NCBI RefSeq assembly: GCF_963678635.1
Contig: NC_087069.1
Coordinates: 9,250,633-9,314,632 of the forward strand
Direction: 5' to 3'
Source: Symsagittifera roscoffensis
Lineage: Eukaryota; Xenacoelomorpha; Acoela; Convolutidae
DNA length: 64,000 nt
Under the pieces are notes generated by a model. The model did no database searches. It saw only the letters and a program-made list of their open reading frames with translations, and had not been told where the DNA came from. Below are positions 22,720 through 34,559 of the stretch, in pieces (positions within the stretch are counted from its first letter, which is position 1; every line of letters begins with the position of its first letter). Made by a program: the position numbers and the translations under genes.

Positions 22720-24870
22720 AGGCTTGAGTCGCACAAAGTCGTAACATGGTTCGCGCAATATAGCCACATAGCTAAATTGGGTCGCGCAAAGTCGCAACTT
22801 AGGTCGCACAGAGTCGCAACATGAGATACGCGAAGTCGCAACACGGGTCGCGCAAAGTCGCAGCATGAGTCGCGCAAAGTCGCAACATGAGATACGCGAA
22901 GTCGCAACACGGGTCGCGCTAAGTCGCAACATGGGTTGCGCAAAGTTGCAACATGCGTCGCTCAAGTCGCAACACGCGTTGCGCAAAGTCGCAATGTGCA
23001 TCTCGCAAAGTCGCAACATGCGTCGCACAAAGTTGCAACATGCGTCGCTCAAAGTCGCAACACGTTTCGCGCAAAGTCGCAACATGCGTCGGGCAAATTC
23101 GCAACATGGGTCGCGCAAAGTCGCAACATGGGTTGAGCAAAGTCGCAACATGAGATGCGTGAAGTCGCAACACGGGTCGCGCAAAGTCGCAACATGGGTT
23201 GCGCAAAGTTGCAACATGCGTCGCTCAAGTCGCAACACGCGTTGCGCAAAGTCGCAATGTGCATCTCGCAAAGTCGCAACATGCGTCGCACAAAGTTGCA
23301 ACATGCGTCGCTCAAAGTCGCAACACGTTTCGCGCAAAGTCGCAACATGCGTCGGGCAAATTCGCAACATGGGTCGCGCAAAGTCGCAACATGGGTTGAG
23401 CAAAGTCGCAACATGAGATGCGTGAAGTCGCAACACGGGTCGCGCAAAGTCGCAACATGGGTTGCGCAAAGTTGCAACATGCGTCGCTCAAGTCGCAACA
23501 CGCGTTGCGCAAAGTCGCAATGTGCATCTCGCAAAGTCGCAACATGCGTCGCACAAAGTTGCAACATGCGCCGCTCAAAGTCGCAACACGTTTCGCGCAA
23601 AGTCACAACATGTGTCGCGCAAAGTCGCAACATGGGTCGCGCAAAGTTGCAATAAGAGTCGCGCAAAGTCGTAACATGCTTCTGGCAAAGTCGCAAAATG
23701 GGTCGTGCAAAGTCGCAACATGAGTCGGGCAAAGTTGCAACATGGGTCGTGCAAAGTCGCAACATGGGTCGTGCAAAGTCGCAACATGGGTCGGGCAAAG
23801 TCGCAACATGGTCGCGCAAAGTCACAACATGGACAGCGTGAGTTAATTCGGTCAAATTATATCAAGCCTGGGTCGACATGGTCGAAACATACCATTTTTG
23901 GTCGAGTCGGTCAAAAAATAAACTGCAAACCTCGACCCGAAATTGCGAAAGTTGAGCAAATCACTCTGGTTGCGCAAATTTGCAACATGGGTCGCGCAAA
24001 GTTGCAACTTGCGTCGCGCAAACTTGCAATATGCATCTCGCAAAGTCGCAGCTTGGGTCGCGCAAAGTTGCAACATGTGTCGCTCAAAGTCGCAACACGC
24101 GTTGCGCAAAGTCGCAATATGCATCTCGCAAAGTCGCAACATGGGTCGCACAAAGTCGCAACATGGCTCGTGCAATGTTGCAACATGCGTCGGGCAAATT
24201 CGCAACACGGGTCGCTCAAAGTCGCAACATGGGTTGAGCAAAGTCGCAACATGCTTCTGGCAAAGCCGCAACACGCGTCGCGCAAAGTCGCAATATGCAT
24301 CTCGCAAAGTCGCAACATGGGTCGCACAAAGTCGCAACATGGCTCGTGCAAAGTCGCACCATGCGTCGGGCAAATTCGCAACATGGGTCGCGCAAAGTCG
24401 CAACATGGGTTGAGCAAAGTCGCAACATGTTTCTGGCAAAGTCGCAACCTGGGTCGTGCAAAGTCGCAACATGCGTCGGGCAAAGTTGCAACATGGGTCG
24501 CGCAAGGTCACAACATGGACAGCGTGAGTCAAGTCGGTCAAAACATATCAAGACTGGGTCGACACGGTCGGAACATACCATTTTTGGTCGAGTCGATCAA
24601 AACATAAACTGCAAACCTCGACCCGAAGTTGCAAAAGTTGAGCAAATCACTTTGGTCGCGCAAATTTGCAACATATTGCTTTTGAGTCGCGCAAAATCGC
24701 AAATTGCTTTTTGTCGGACAATATGCTGCAAATATTTCGGTCGCGCAAAGTCGCAACATACCAATTTTGTGTCGCAATGGTTGCAACATACCTTTTTTGG
24801 GTCCCGTAAAGTCGCAACATATCTGTTCTGGGTCGGGCAAAGTTGAGGAAATACTTCGTCGTAAGGGTTG
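22720..24870 (+). repeat. 22-bp minisatellite array, unit 2
   Basis: The same motif as the first array. The 263-base higher-order unit is present three times in a row (starts near 22887, 23151 and 23414), against two in the first array, and the 687-base unit once (spacers at 23832 and 24519). The 992-base unit of the first array is missing. Copy-number change within arrays after the 6.2-kb duplication is therefore directly visible. Confidence 0.95.
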
Positions 24871-27164
24871 CATTATAAGTCCCCGAACTCGACCCGGGAA
24901 TCTTTTTAAAACAAATTTGCGACCCAAAATTACTTCAAATCCTCCACGAGTTGACGCGCTTGATGGTCCTCCAACTAAACCTGAAAAGAGCTACTTACAC
25001 AATCAACTTTACTATATTTTGTTTTATCTAAAATACATATAGTCCTACTGAGAGAAAATAGCTTTTTTCCTTCTCATTCGTGGATAAAGGGCTTGGAAAA
25101 TTCTCTCTGGTAATCAGTTTGAAAGAGAAACACAACTCAAATCTACTCATAAAACCACCAGGTAATGTCGTGCTTGACAAATTTCCAAATAAACCGGAAG
25201 AGAAAGGCGATTCAGAAGTCGCGGTCGAATAAAAAAATAGAGGATGGAATTTCACGAACATGCGAAAAGTCATTGAAAAAAATTCCGAGAAAATAAGGAG
25301 AAATGGACTCAAAATCAGTCCCACGGTTCATTATCCCAATGCAGAGGATGCACAAGGCTTTGCTTCCCAGAGCTAGAAGGACGGAAAATGTTTCTTCAAA
25401 AAATACCTGTAAAGAAAGCTCAATGAACTAACCTAGAGGTTATTTTGGAAATGGGTAGCAACATTTAAGGAAGAAAGAAATTTGGCAGTAGAAAGAAGTA
25501 AGCAAACCTATTTTTCTGCTGGAAATAAAATGATTCGCTCTGCAATCTTTCCAGGCTAGACTATCAGTTCAGGGGGTGTTGTGCGCATGGATGTTAAATG
25601 AGAAGAGTTGTGCCCACCGAGACGTATAAATCGAACGAGTGAACAATACTGCAATAAATAATGAAACGACTAGACGGAAACATTCACCGGAGAAAACAAG
25701 AAACATCGCACTAAAATTACTTCGACGGAGTCTACGTCGTCGGAGTTTCAAAAAATAATTTCAGCGAAACTCGGAACTAGACTTTCAAGATCAAACAAGA
25801 GACCCCAAAAGTAACCTCGATGGCTTCTGATCGTTTTGGCAATTTTAATCATTCTCGGTTCACATTCACTATCGGTTCACAACCACTCTCGGTTCACATG
25901 CCGACGAAGGTATATCAGAATCTAACTAAGTTTACGATGGATAATTTTTTTTTAAATTGTCCTCATTTGATTTATACCTGTTAAACGTATGGAACTATTT
26001 GAGCCCTAATTTATCAAAAAAAACTGCGCCCTATTGAAGCTGCTTACTTTTAGGCAATTTTTCCATTATTGTTTTTGACTTAAATCATCCCAATTTGAAA
26101 AATGCGTTTTAGATTTCAGATTTTAGTCGTTTTGTCCAAACAAATTAAATCAGAACTAACTTGCTTCTAATGTTGTGTTTTTGCCGTTAGTTTTTGCTGA
26201 GATTTTTCGTTATATCTGAGAAAAAACCGATGTTTGATTAAATGAAAAAAAACATATTTTACCTGTGATCTATTTTTTTTTGCACAATTTTATGGGGGTT
26301 CAAAAATTGTCAAACTGGCCCATTAGGATATATCAAGCGCGACATAGTTTGTGCTATTTAAGCGTCAACGGATCAATTAAGCAATCCAATTTCATAATGC
26401 AATACTAGATTAACAAAAGTTATTTTGTGCTTTACATAATGTGAGGTGGGATAGTCGCCCAATTTAGTGCATTTATATCTCGGGAAATCAGAGACATGTC
26501 TCTAAACATTGTAAAGTTTTGCCGGAATGATCAAAGAAAACGAAAAAACAAAAGAAAACCAAAGAGAGCGTCCTTGTTGCAATATTCGCACACAATTCGC
26601 AAAACACAGTTTGGTTTTTCATCGGAAAAGTTACTTGCCAATAGTTTTTCCACGTTCAATCCTCAACAAGGAGTCACCAATAAGTTTTCAGTTTTATTTG
26701 TTTGATAAAAGCTTCAAAAATTATATCTACACTGAAAAAAAAATCATATGGTTTGTATGACTAAACATAATGATAAACGTTTTGTTTCGCACATTTTGAA
26801 AATTCATTGGTTTCGGTAAAAAATAAGTAATTTTTAAAATCTCGAAAATATTAACTTTTAGAAGTCTTGTTAATTTGAGCTTTTACCCGAAAGCAATCTC
26901 GCAGAAATAATCTAAGCTTCTTCCACATTGAAAAGTTATGCTTGTTTGACTTTTCTTAATTTTAAATGCGATAAAGTTTGAACTAATATGAAAACCTGTG
27001 AAAAAAGTGTTTTCTTTTTCAACCAGGGTTGGACGAATGAGGAATTAAACCTCTCGGAATAAGTTTCCATGGATGAAAATCATTCATTATGGATTTTCAT
27101 GGTCTGTCTCAACAAACTTATAAAATAATCAGTTATATTGGATCATTAAACAATCAAAAAATAC

Positions 27165-27400
27165 GGGGGGTAAGTGTGGGTTAGAGTTAGGGTTAGGGCT
27201 AGGGGGGTTGAGGATAGCTGAGGTGGAGTAGATGTGTGCTGAGGTAGAGTGGGTGGGGAGGTAGTACAAGGGTGGTGAGGGTAGGTGGGCGCTAGTAGGC
27301 GAGGTTGAGGGTGTGTTGGAGAAGGGGGTATGAGAGTTGGTGGGATGAGGTAAGTGTGTTTGGGTGGGGTAGTTAGGATGGGCTTAAGTGTTTCAATGTG
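27165..27400 (+). repeat. G-rich tract with TTAGGG-like units
   Basis: Starts with GTGGGTTAGAGTTAGGG and continues with GTGGGG/GGTGAGGG runs. It is the full-length counterpart of the tract at 3985-4280. Confidence 0.7.
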
Positions 27401-29855
27401 TTTCAACTTGGGTGTTAAAATTCAGAAGTACTGGGTTTGAAGGAAATGGTTTTGCAAAAACAAATGTATGTGAGAAGGTTTAGAAATCCAGTATGCTGTG
27501 AGAAACGCAGAAAAGCTGCAACTTTCTTTAAATGTTGGAAAAAACAATTTCTAGAGCTCATAATCAATTATACTTTAATATATTGGATTTCAAATGAACT
27601 ATAACCGATTCAACTTCTTGAAAAGTAATATACCATACTGGATTATAATCGACTGCCTGATCCCAAAGTGTAATCATAATCAATTATAATAGCAGCAATT
27701 TTGACTACGAGAATTGATCCATTTAACCTCACTCCGGGATCGTTTGAATGTGGTTTCCACAATGTGTTTACCGTGACCGATGAGTGAAAGATATTTCAAA
27801 AAGGAAAAAAGTAGCTCTCAACGTAGAAACGGGAGTGCTAACTTCAACCTCTTCCACCACTATCCGAGTAGCTATTTGTTCCGACTAATTTTGAATAAAC
27901 TGACGGAATGTTTGTGGTTTTTTTTGTGTGGTGTTTTTAGACAAATTTCAAAATTTCAACTAGCCATTTTTGACAATTTTTTTAGTGAAACCAATTAACG
28001 CGTAAACGGAGGTTCCATCCGTTAGACATTGTTATGAATTGGATTGTGGCATGCTTTCAAGTCTATTTTAAGCTTTTGAATATGCAAAGTACATCGTTTC
28101 GTATTTTGCATTGCGTGTCGGGTATTTTCAGTGTTTTTACTATTTTTTTTTGAAAGTTTCATCACTTTTTTAAATTAAAGTTTCCCTAAAAAATGGAAGC
28201 AGAACATTCAGGGTTTTGCCCAAATCCGAGCAATCGTGATTGACTAACGACATCAATTGATTCGGAACGGCCAAGAACTGAACCCTTTTTTCCTGCTGTA
28301 TTTTGAATCATTATACCAGGCGCAAAATTTGAAGAGAAGTGGTTACCAAATACTTTTTGAAGAGATTCAAAACCGTGTTGTTTTTTGGTGCGTGTTTTCA
28401 CTTTTTAATCACTCTTTTCTCCCAGTTCAAGGTGCTCGGCTTATAACTAGACTCTCTAGACTAAAAATAGGTATATTTAGGTTTGGCAAGTTTTTGCTAT
28501 GTTTCGACTTTCTTGACCAAAGTTCGGTTTATTCGCTTTTCTCGACCCAACAAAAAATTTGACATTATTCGATCCAGTTCAGATATGTATCAATTTGGCG
28601 AACAAGAGTCGATATGTTTCATCTTCCTCGACGAACCTATTTTAAAATTTTATTTGTTTCACCCCGCATAATTAAAATTAAATTTTTTTGACGTATTTGG
28701 GTATGTTTCTCGATTCTTTTTTTTTGATGTTTGATTCATCTCAAATTCGTTCCAAGCGGCGTGACTAACATATTATTAAAAGAATAAACTCCAATAAAAA
28801 GTATCAACTAATTCATGCCTGTTTAACCAAATCATACGAGTGTTATACCATCTCGCTTAAAATAATATAACCACAAATTCTATCTGTATGATCGAAAAAA
28901 ATTAAGAGTTTTGAACATTTGGGGTATGCTCGATCGTGCTCATCCTATGTTTCGATTTTTTCGATTATGAAATAAACTAAACAATTTGATCACAAATTAT
29001 AGTTCATGCTTTTCAGTTAATTTTTTTTTTGAGATGACGCTTAGAAATAAGATTTAAGAATCGGTGAAATGCAAAATTGAAATACAATCGAAATTTATTT
29101 GTTTTTAAAATTGAATCTTCTTGGTAGAATATACTTTTTCTTGCCGCAGGAACTCTTAGAGTAAAGTGATTCCTGCTGACACACTTCAAGAAAAACTTCT
29201 CAATGGATTTGTTGCTGGTTGCACAATTCTGACTTAATTTTTTTTGAGCTGATTTTTTTTGCTGTTTCAAAACCAAAATTAACTAAAGTTGGGAAAAAAA
29301 AAATTAAGAAGAAAAATTAGATTATGCACAACCTATGCTTTAACTGTGCTTTCGTGTCTTTCGAGCATGTTTTGACTCTCTCGGCCGAAATCGATCGTTT
29401 ATGTTTCCATTTTACCAAACTTACAACTGCTTCTCGATCACGGAACTTGAGTAAAAATATATGAACTTGCTCGCTTTCAAAGTCGAAGCCTCTACAAGCT
29501 CCTAGATCTATAAAGTATCCATGATAAACTTTTGTGACCAGAGTCTTCCGTTGTTTATCCGCTCCAATTCTAATTTCTAAAAAACGCTAACTGATAGGCT
29601 GAGCAGTTTTTTCCGTATACCTGAACATAAAACGGTCCATATATAATTATATTGGAAAAAAAGCAGAGCGTAGTGGCCCTTTTATCGATTAAGATGGAAT
29701 AAGTGTTTATTTAAGCTGTTTTTGCTTTTTTGCTCACCTGGAACAAAAAAATGTTGGGTTATCTGAGAATGCACATTGCGGATATACGCCAGATATATAT
29801 TTTTTTATTTGAGAAATTTACACTTTCTGTGTTTAGCCAAATGCTTCATTTCTAG
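27401..29855. other. noncoding, probably intron or 5' region of the sim-like gene
   Basis: No earlier bHLH or PAS-A exon was found here. A cluster of GATTATAATC-type motifs lies at 27570-27690. The interval aligns with 4281-6770. It ends in the acceptor of the first recognisable exon. Confidence 0.4.
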
Positions 29856-30079
29856 GTGATAGAGTTTGAAAGCGTGACCAAATTCGCTCTCGACCAATCA
29901 GATCCTCGCATTCACCTCGCCCCTCCAAGTTCTCTCCTCTCCAGAGAGGGCTTCCAGCTGATAGCCCGGCCCCTCCCCTGCAACACCCAGTCTAGAGGGG
30001 GGAGTGAAATTAAACTGCATTCTAACATGTTCATTTTCAGAGCCTCACTAGAGTTGGATGTTCAATTCATCGATCAAAG
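29856..30079 (+). CDS. sim: single-minded-like bHLH-PAS exon (linker and start of PAS-B)
   Basis: The first of three consecutive PAS-B exons. SIM-class proteins are bHLH-PAS transcription factors that pair with ARNT-type partners in the nucleus and specify midline and neural fates. The exon follows acceptor tttctag (ending 29855) and stops at donor AAAG/GTACCC. It encodes GFQLIARPLP, then EIKLHSNMF and FRASLELDVQFIDQR, which matches the PAS-B start of SIM proteins better than HIF or Trachealess. The N-terminal third (FESVTKFALDQSDPRIHL) has no clear counterpart and may be a lineage insertion. Phase 2 end fits the next exon at 32999. Upstream exons lie outside the part I can identify, so the start codon is unknown. 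Confidence 0.8.
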
Positions 30080-30119
30080 GTACCCATTGAAATATCAAAA
30101 GTTCGAAAAGAACGACCAA

Positions 30120-32060
30120 GGCTTAGGTCAGCAATTTGAGAGAAAACCCGCGCGACCAAAAACTTCTTCTTAAAACCAGCGCGATTTTAAAAAAATCACC
30201 ACGACTTGCGCTACTCAAAAAAAAAATTCTTGGTTCACGCCAGGGTCTTTTTTAAAACAGCGCCCCATAGTCATTTTCTTATAACGCGCCACCAAATTCC
30301 TTTCAGATGTCGCACCCCTCAAAGTTCTTTCTTTTATCCCGTCGCGAAGTCCTTTCTTAGCGCGCCGGCGGAGTATTTTCTTATGTCGACCCTCCCACAG
30401 TCCTTCCCTAGTTTGCGACGCAAAATTTCTTTCTTATGTCACACCCCGAAAGTTCTTTGTTATGTCGCGCCCATAAGCACTTTTTTATTTCGCAACCCCG
30501 AAAACCTTTCTTATGTAGCGCCGTTAACTTTTTTCCCAAGTCGCCCATCAAAAGTTCCTTATTATCTCGCCCTGCTAAAGTATTGAGTAAATCGCGCCAC
30601 CAAACTCTTTTTTTATGTCGTGACCCCAAAATTAATTTGTATTCCCCCACGTACTTTTTTATGTGCCCACCCTCAAAATCCTTTCTTATGTCGAGACCCC
30701 AAAAACTTTTCTTATGTAGCGCCGTCACATTTTTCCCAAGTAGCCCCGCTAAAATAATTACTTAGTCGCGCCACTCTTTTCTAATGTCCTTCCCCGAAGT
30801 CCTTTATTAAGCCACGCCCACAAAAAATTTGCTTATATCTAGACGCAAAAGTCCTTTTTTAGGTCGCGCCCCCAAAATGCTTTTATTATGTTGCGCGGTC
30901 AAAAAAATATCGTAAGTCATCCGCTGACTTTTTTAAAAATTAAATTGAGCTCAAAATTCGTTTCGTATGTCGCGCCCCCGAAATCTTTTCGTATGTCCCC
31001 GAAGTCATTTTTGATGTCGCCTCCAAGCTCTTTTCATATATACTGCGCCCCAAAATCCTTTGTTCTGTCGCGCCCCATACATCTTTTTTATTGCGCTCCA
31101 TAAATCCTTTTTTTTTTGCCGCGACCTCAAAGTTTTTCTTTAGATAGCGTCGCAAACTACTTTCTCAAATCGCTCATCTAAAGTATTTACTTTAGACGCG
31201 CCACCAAAAATAACGTTTAATTTTTTTTATGTCGCCGCGCCAAAGTATTTAATAAGTCGCATCGCCAAACTCCTTTCTAATGCCCCACCTAAAGTCTTGT
31301 ATTATGTCGCGACCCAAAACTCCTCCAAAATCATTTCTTATGCCTCCCAAAGTACTGTTTTTACATCGCACCCAGGGGCGGATTTAGGGGAAGGGGGCGG
31401 ACGCCCCCCCCCCCCCCTCAGGGATTCGAACTCCTGCCAACCCAAAGAGTCACCCCTTTGGTACTTTTTAAGAAATCCAGTTTTGGCCGACCGACCCTCA
31501 AAATTTTCTAAAGGCGCCTTTGGCGCCAATATATACTAATTTTGAGGGGGAGCGCGCGCCAAAAAAACGCGTTTTTTTGTAAAAATTTTCCAAAAAGTGC
31601 TCAAAAACGGCTTTTTGACGTGTTTTTTCAAAAAATTGCCTGCGGCGCAGAAAATTTGGCCAAAACAGGGTCTTTTTACTGCTTTGCCGAAGATTTTACT
31701 TAAGTCGCTCCCCTCAAAATCCTTTCATTTTTTGCGGCACCCTAGTCTTTTTCGATGTCATGACGCCAATTTCTTAATAAATTCGCGCCGCCAAAGTACT
31801 CTTTTAGGTCGCGTCGCCAAAGTCCTTTTTTATGTGGCTGGCCTCAAGTCATTTATTATATCCCTTCAGACAAGTCTTTTCTTTTGTCACTCCCCCAAAA
31901 TCCTATCTCCAGCCGCAAAAGTCATTTCTTATGTCGCTCTCCCAAAGGATATTCTTCAGTCGCGTCAACAGTGTTTCCTTATCTCGCCCCGCCGAAATTT
32001 TATTTGAGTCACAACGTCAAAATTCTTTATATCGAGCCACAAAAATAGTTTCTCAAGTAA
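30120..32060 (+). repeat. degenerate satellite array in the sim intron
   Basis: Counterpart of the 7085-9250 array, built on TATGTCGCGCC-type phrases with variable spacing, interrupted at 31373-31675 by a MITE. It fills most of the 2.9-kb intron between the first two recognised PAS-B exons. Several spurious open frames arise from its low stop density. Confidence 0.75.
31373..31675 (-). mobile_element. hAT-type MITE, truncated
   Basis: Starts on the plus strand with CAGGGGCGGATTTAGG, followed by a C-run and the internal GGCGCC segment seen in the other copies, but in opposite orientation. The far end is replaced by satellite sequence near 31675, so only one terminus remains. Confidence 0.7.
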
Positions 32061-32448
32061 CGTCCCTATTTTTTTCATAAGTCGTATGATTATTTTATTA
32101 AGAACCTTTTTTTGTAATTTTGCGAGTTTTGTGGGAAACTGAGACACTGACAAGTTTTTTTTTTCTCGAATTTTAGTGCGACTGTGGATTTCTTCTCCGA
32201 CTATAACATTTTAACTGGCCAGTTGTTCAAGATTTACGATAAAAAAATCGAACCAGGCTTTGAATTTGTTGTTACAAGATTATGATCAGTGAACCATTTT
32301 TTGCTTTTTCCCAGTTCGAAGTTTGAGTTTTAGAGAAAGTTCGAGTTTTAGATTAGACTTCGGATTAATTGTTTTTCGCCTCCTGAGAAAATCTAAGATC
32401 AGACGGCACATGTCGCGGCTAGGTTTGTTTGAGGGAAGGGAAATGCAT

Positions 32449-32819
32449 CAGGGGCAGATCTAGGATTTTCTCGAGGGGGGGGGGGGGGGCGGATTTTGAC
32501 GAACTTTTTTTTAGGTTGACCAAATTGATTTTCCGAGCTCTCCTAAAGCACTAAAAAACCCTGTTTTGGCCCAATTTTCTGCGCAAAACAGGTCAAAAAA
32601 ACCATTTTTGGGCACTTTTTGGAAAAATTCTACAAAAAAGGCGTTTTTTCTCCCCCTCAAAGTTAGTATATATTGGAGCCGAAGGCGCCTTTAGAAAAAT
32701 TTTAGGGTCGGTCGGCCAAAAAGGGATTTTTTAAAAGTACCAAAGGGGGGACCCTTTGATTCGGCAGGGTGTCGAATCCCTGAAAGGGAAAAGCATCCCC
32801 CCTCCAAAATCCGCCCCTG
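32449..32819 (+). mobile_element. hAT-type MITE, complete (371 bp) with target duplication
   Basis: Ends CAGGGGCAGATCTAGG and AAATCCGCCCCTG are inverted repeats. The flanks AAATGCAT (32441-32448) and AAGTGCAT (32820-32827) match at 7 of 8 positions. It is orthologous to 11198-11621, so insertion predates the A/C duplication. It lies in the sim intron, 180 bases before the second PAS-B exon. Confidence 0.85.
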
Positions 32820-32998
32820 AAGTGCATTATATTATATTCAATATTAGAAGTTGTCTCACAACATCTAAATACTAAATACTGAAGGTAATTGGAAAAAAGT
32901 TGACCAGTATTTCATAATTAAAATCTGCTGAAGCAAAGCATATCTCTAAGTACAGTCTTCCTTTCGTCACAAATGGTAGAAAAGTTAGGATGTTTTAG

Positions 32999-33099
32999 AT
33001 TTCAGAAAATGTTTGAAATTAACGATTGGACTGGCCGGAATATGTACGAGTTAATCCATCCACTTGATGTCTCACATTTCCAGACAAGTCACAAAAATT
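32999..33099 (+). CDS. sim: single-minded-like bHLH-PAS exon (middle of PAS-B)
   Basis: A 101-base exon between acceptor gatgttttag and donor GTGAGT. It takes one base to complete the preceding phase-2 codon and leaves phase 1, which the exon at 35326 accepts. It encodes FQKMFEINDWTGRN then MYELIHPLDV, the helical core of PAS-B (compare the Y-x-x-x-H-x-x-D pattern of the family), ending in SHKN. A different acceptor 7 bases downstream (tttcag) exists but would break phase with the previous exon. Confidence 0.8.
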
Positions 33100-33185
33100 G
33101 TGAGTATATATTTCCGAAAAAACAATTTTTTCTTTATAATTGTTTTTTTTTTGTTTTAACTGAAGATATTTTCGATTAACCGAAA

Positions 33186-33388
33186 GAACTAATGGATCAA
33201 GTTAACATCCTCCCCCCAGATAGACCAAGTTAAGATCTTCCACCCCAGCATTTGATTTGCATTAAATTTGCCAAGCGCTGCATGTAAAAAGCTCGATTCT
33301 GATTGGCTGAAAATTTCTAACTTAGAACCAAGCTAACATACCCCCAAACGGCATTGGGGGGAGGATGTTATCTTGGTCCGAACTAATT
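33186..33388. mobile_element. MITE-like element with about 30-bp inverted ends
   Basis: Left end GAACTAATGGATCAAGTTAA continuing to ATCCTCCCCCC, and right end GGGGGGAGGATGTTAT continuing to TCCGAACTAATT, are imperfect inverted repeats. The roughly 200-base element has no coding capacity and lies in the sim intron between the second and third PAS-B exons. No clear target duplication was defined. Confidence 0.6.
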
Positions 33389-33929
33389 AGCCGAATAAGA
33401 ATTCAAACCCAAATTAAAGTTTGGTAAGCAGTTTTTGAAACTTGGTTTGCCATAGGCTGTATATGGTTGAAACTGTACAGGAAAAAGTGCATCTATTTAT
33501 TTAATTAAGTCAATAATCTCCCGCACTGAAGTTTCATAGATAAAAATTGATTGTTATGTTTTGCTTTCTGCACAAAAATAATAAAAATTTGCTTAAAATT
33601 AATTAAAATGATTTATTTCTCTTTTTTTTTACAAACCAATATAATCCCTTGCACTTTTTTCTAAGTTTAGTCTGAAAAATTCAACACAGTGAATTTTTTT
33701 TCGTATTCGTAGTTGTTTTTAATTAAACGCTAGTTTAATAAGAAATTGCAACATGATACTTGTTTTGGCTAAAAAAAATGTTTTTTTTTAACTTCACAAT
33801 TTTTTTGTTCTAGATCCTACTAATATTTTCTAACTTCTTCATATTTGACGTCCCTCACTCCCTCCCTGTCCACCATCGCATGTTAAGCCCCCCTTTTAAC
33901 GCAATATGATAAACAAAAAATATCAGAGG
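33389..33929. other. intronic AT-rich DNA, nothing recognised
   Basis: Homopolymer-rich intron sequence of the sim-like gene with no motif I can support. Confidence 0.4.
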
Positions 33930-34090
33930 GGTGATCAGGATGCGGGTGCGGGGGTCTGGAATGATGTTTTGTGGTTGAGGGAGGGGGTATAAGGTGTGTG
34001 TTTGGGAGAAGTGGTGTGGGATGGAGTGTGGTGGGGCGGCGTGGAAGGGGGATCGGGGGCGTGAAAGATGGGGGAAGGGTGAACACGTGG
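33930..34090 (+). repeat. G-rich, strand-asymmetric tract
   Basis: About 160 bases with many GGGG runs on the plus strand, similar in composition to the tract at 3985 but without TTAGGG units. It could form quadruplexes in the nontemplate strand of the sim intron. Confidence 0.6.
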
Positions 34091-34177
34091 ATGAACTTAT
34101 TCTTTCTGGTTTTAGTTTTGCAGAACGCTATTCACAAGAAGTAGAGTAAACGTTTCGCATTTGCAAAAAATCGCGTC

Positions 34178-34496
34178 CAGACAATTCGGCCACAGAAAAT
34201 TCAGCCGATTTGAATTTCAGACGAATCAGCCAAAAGTATGCAGACAATTCAGCCAGAGAAAATTCAGCCAATAATAATGACCGCAATAGTCGCGCCAACG
34301 TGTTGCGAGCTTGCCAACAGAGGGTAGGACTCTATACGAAATTTAAACCGAGAAGTAACTCCAATTCCGATTTTTTTCTTTTGAATGTAGCGTTATGTAA
34401 AATTGGCTGAATTGTCTCAGGCTGAATTGTCTGTATACTTTTGGCTGAATTGTCTGAATTTCAAATTGGCTGAATTGTCTTTGGCCGAATTGTCTG
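34178..34496. mobile_element. foldback element with 95-bp terminal inverted repeats
   Basis: The left arm (34178-34272) and right arm (34402-34496) are close to perfectly complementary. Each arm is itself made of repeats of CAGACAATTCAGCCAA, so the element ends in nested direct and inverted repeats around a loop of about 130 bases. The outermost bases are CAGACAATTCGG and its inverse. No protein is encoded. It sits in the sim intron. Confidence 0.85.
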
Positions 34497-34559
34497 TGCG
34501 CCGCAAGAAATATCATTTTATTTTTGGTGGATTTTATGAACGAAAAAAATCGACAATAA

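Larger units (their letters stand above)
21997..27310 (+). repeat. 6.2-kb tandem duplication, second unit
   Basis: The second copy of the unit at 15820. It contains hairpin 22359-22546, minisatellite 22720-24870, the unassigned segment 24870-26069 and the start of block C. It is about 0.86 kb shorter up to the array end because the minisatellite has fewer repeats. Past 27310 it continues into sequence that matches block A, so this copy keeps the original right-hand context. Confidence 0.9.
26070..33180 (+). repeat. segmental duplication block C
   Basis: The partner of block A. It carries the G-rich tract (27165-27400), sim exons (29856 and 32999), the satellite array (30120-32060) and the hAT MITE (32449). 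Unlike block A it has no AT-rich insert and no 1.56-kb duplication, and it continues without a gap into the third PAS-B exon, so it is the better candidate for the intact gene. Confidence 0.85.

Noticed and set aside
16545-24870. CRISPR array
   Set aside because: Direct 22-base tandem units without unique spacers, in an animal-type genomic context, with no cas genes.
32973-33179. ATG at 32973 as start of a short independent protein
   Set aside because: The sequence before 32999 is intronic with a good acceptor, and the phase fits an internal exon of the sim-like gene.
34210-34410. 66-codon frame (serine/asparagine-rich)
   Set aside because: It lies inside the left arm and loop of the foldback element.
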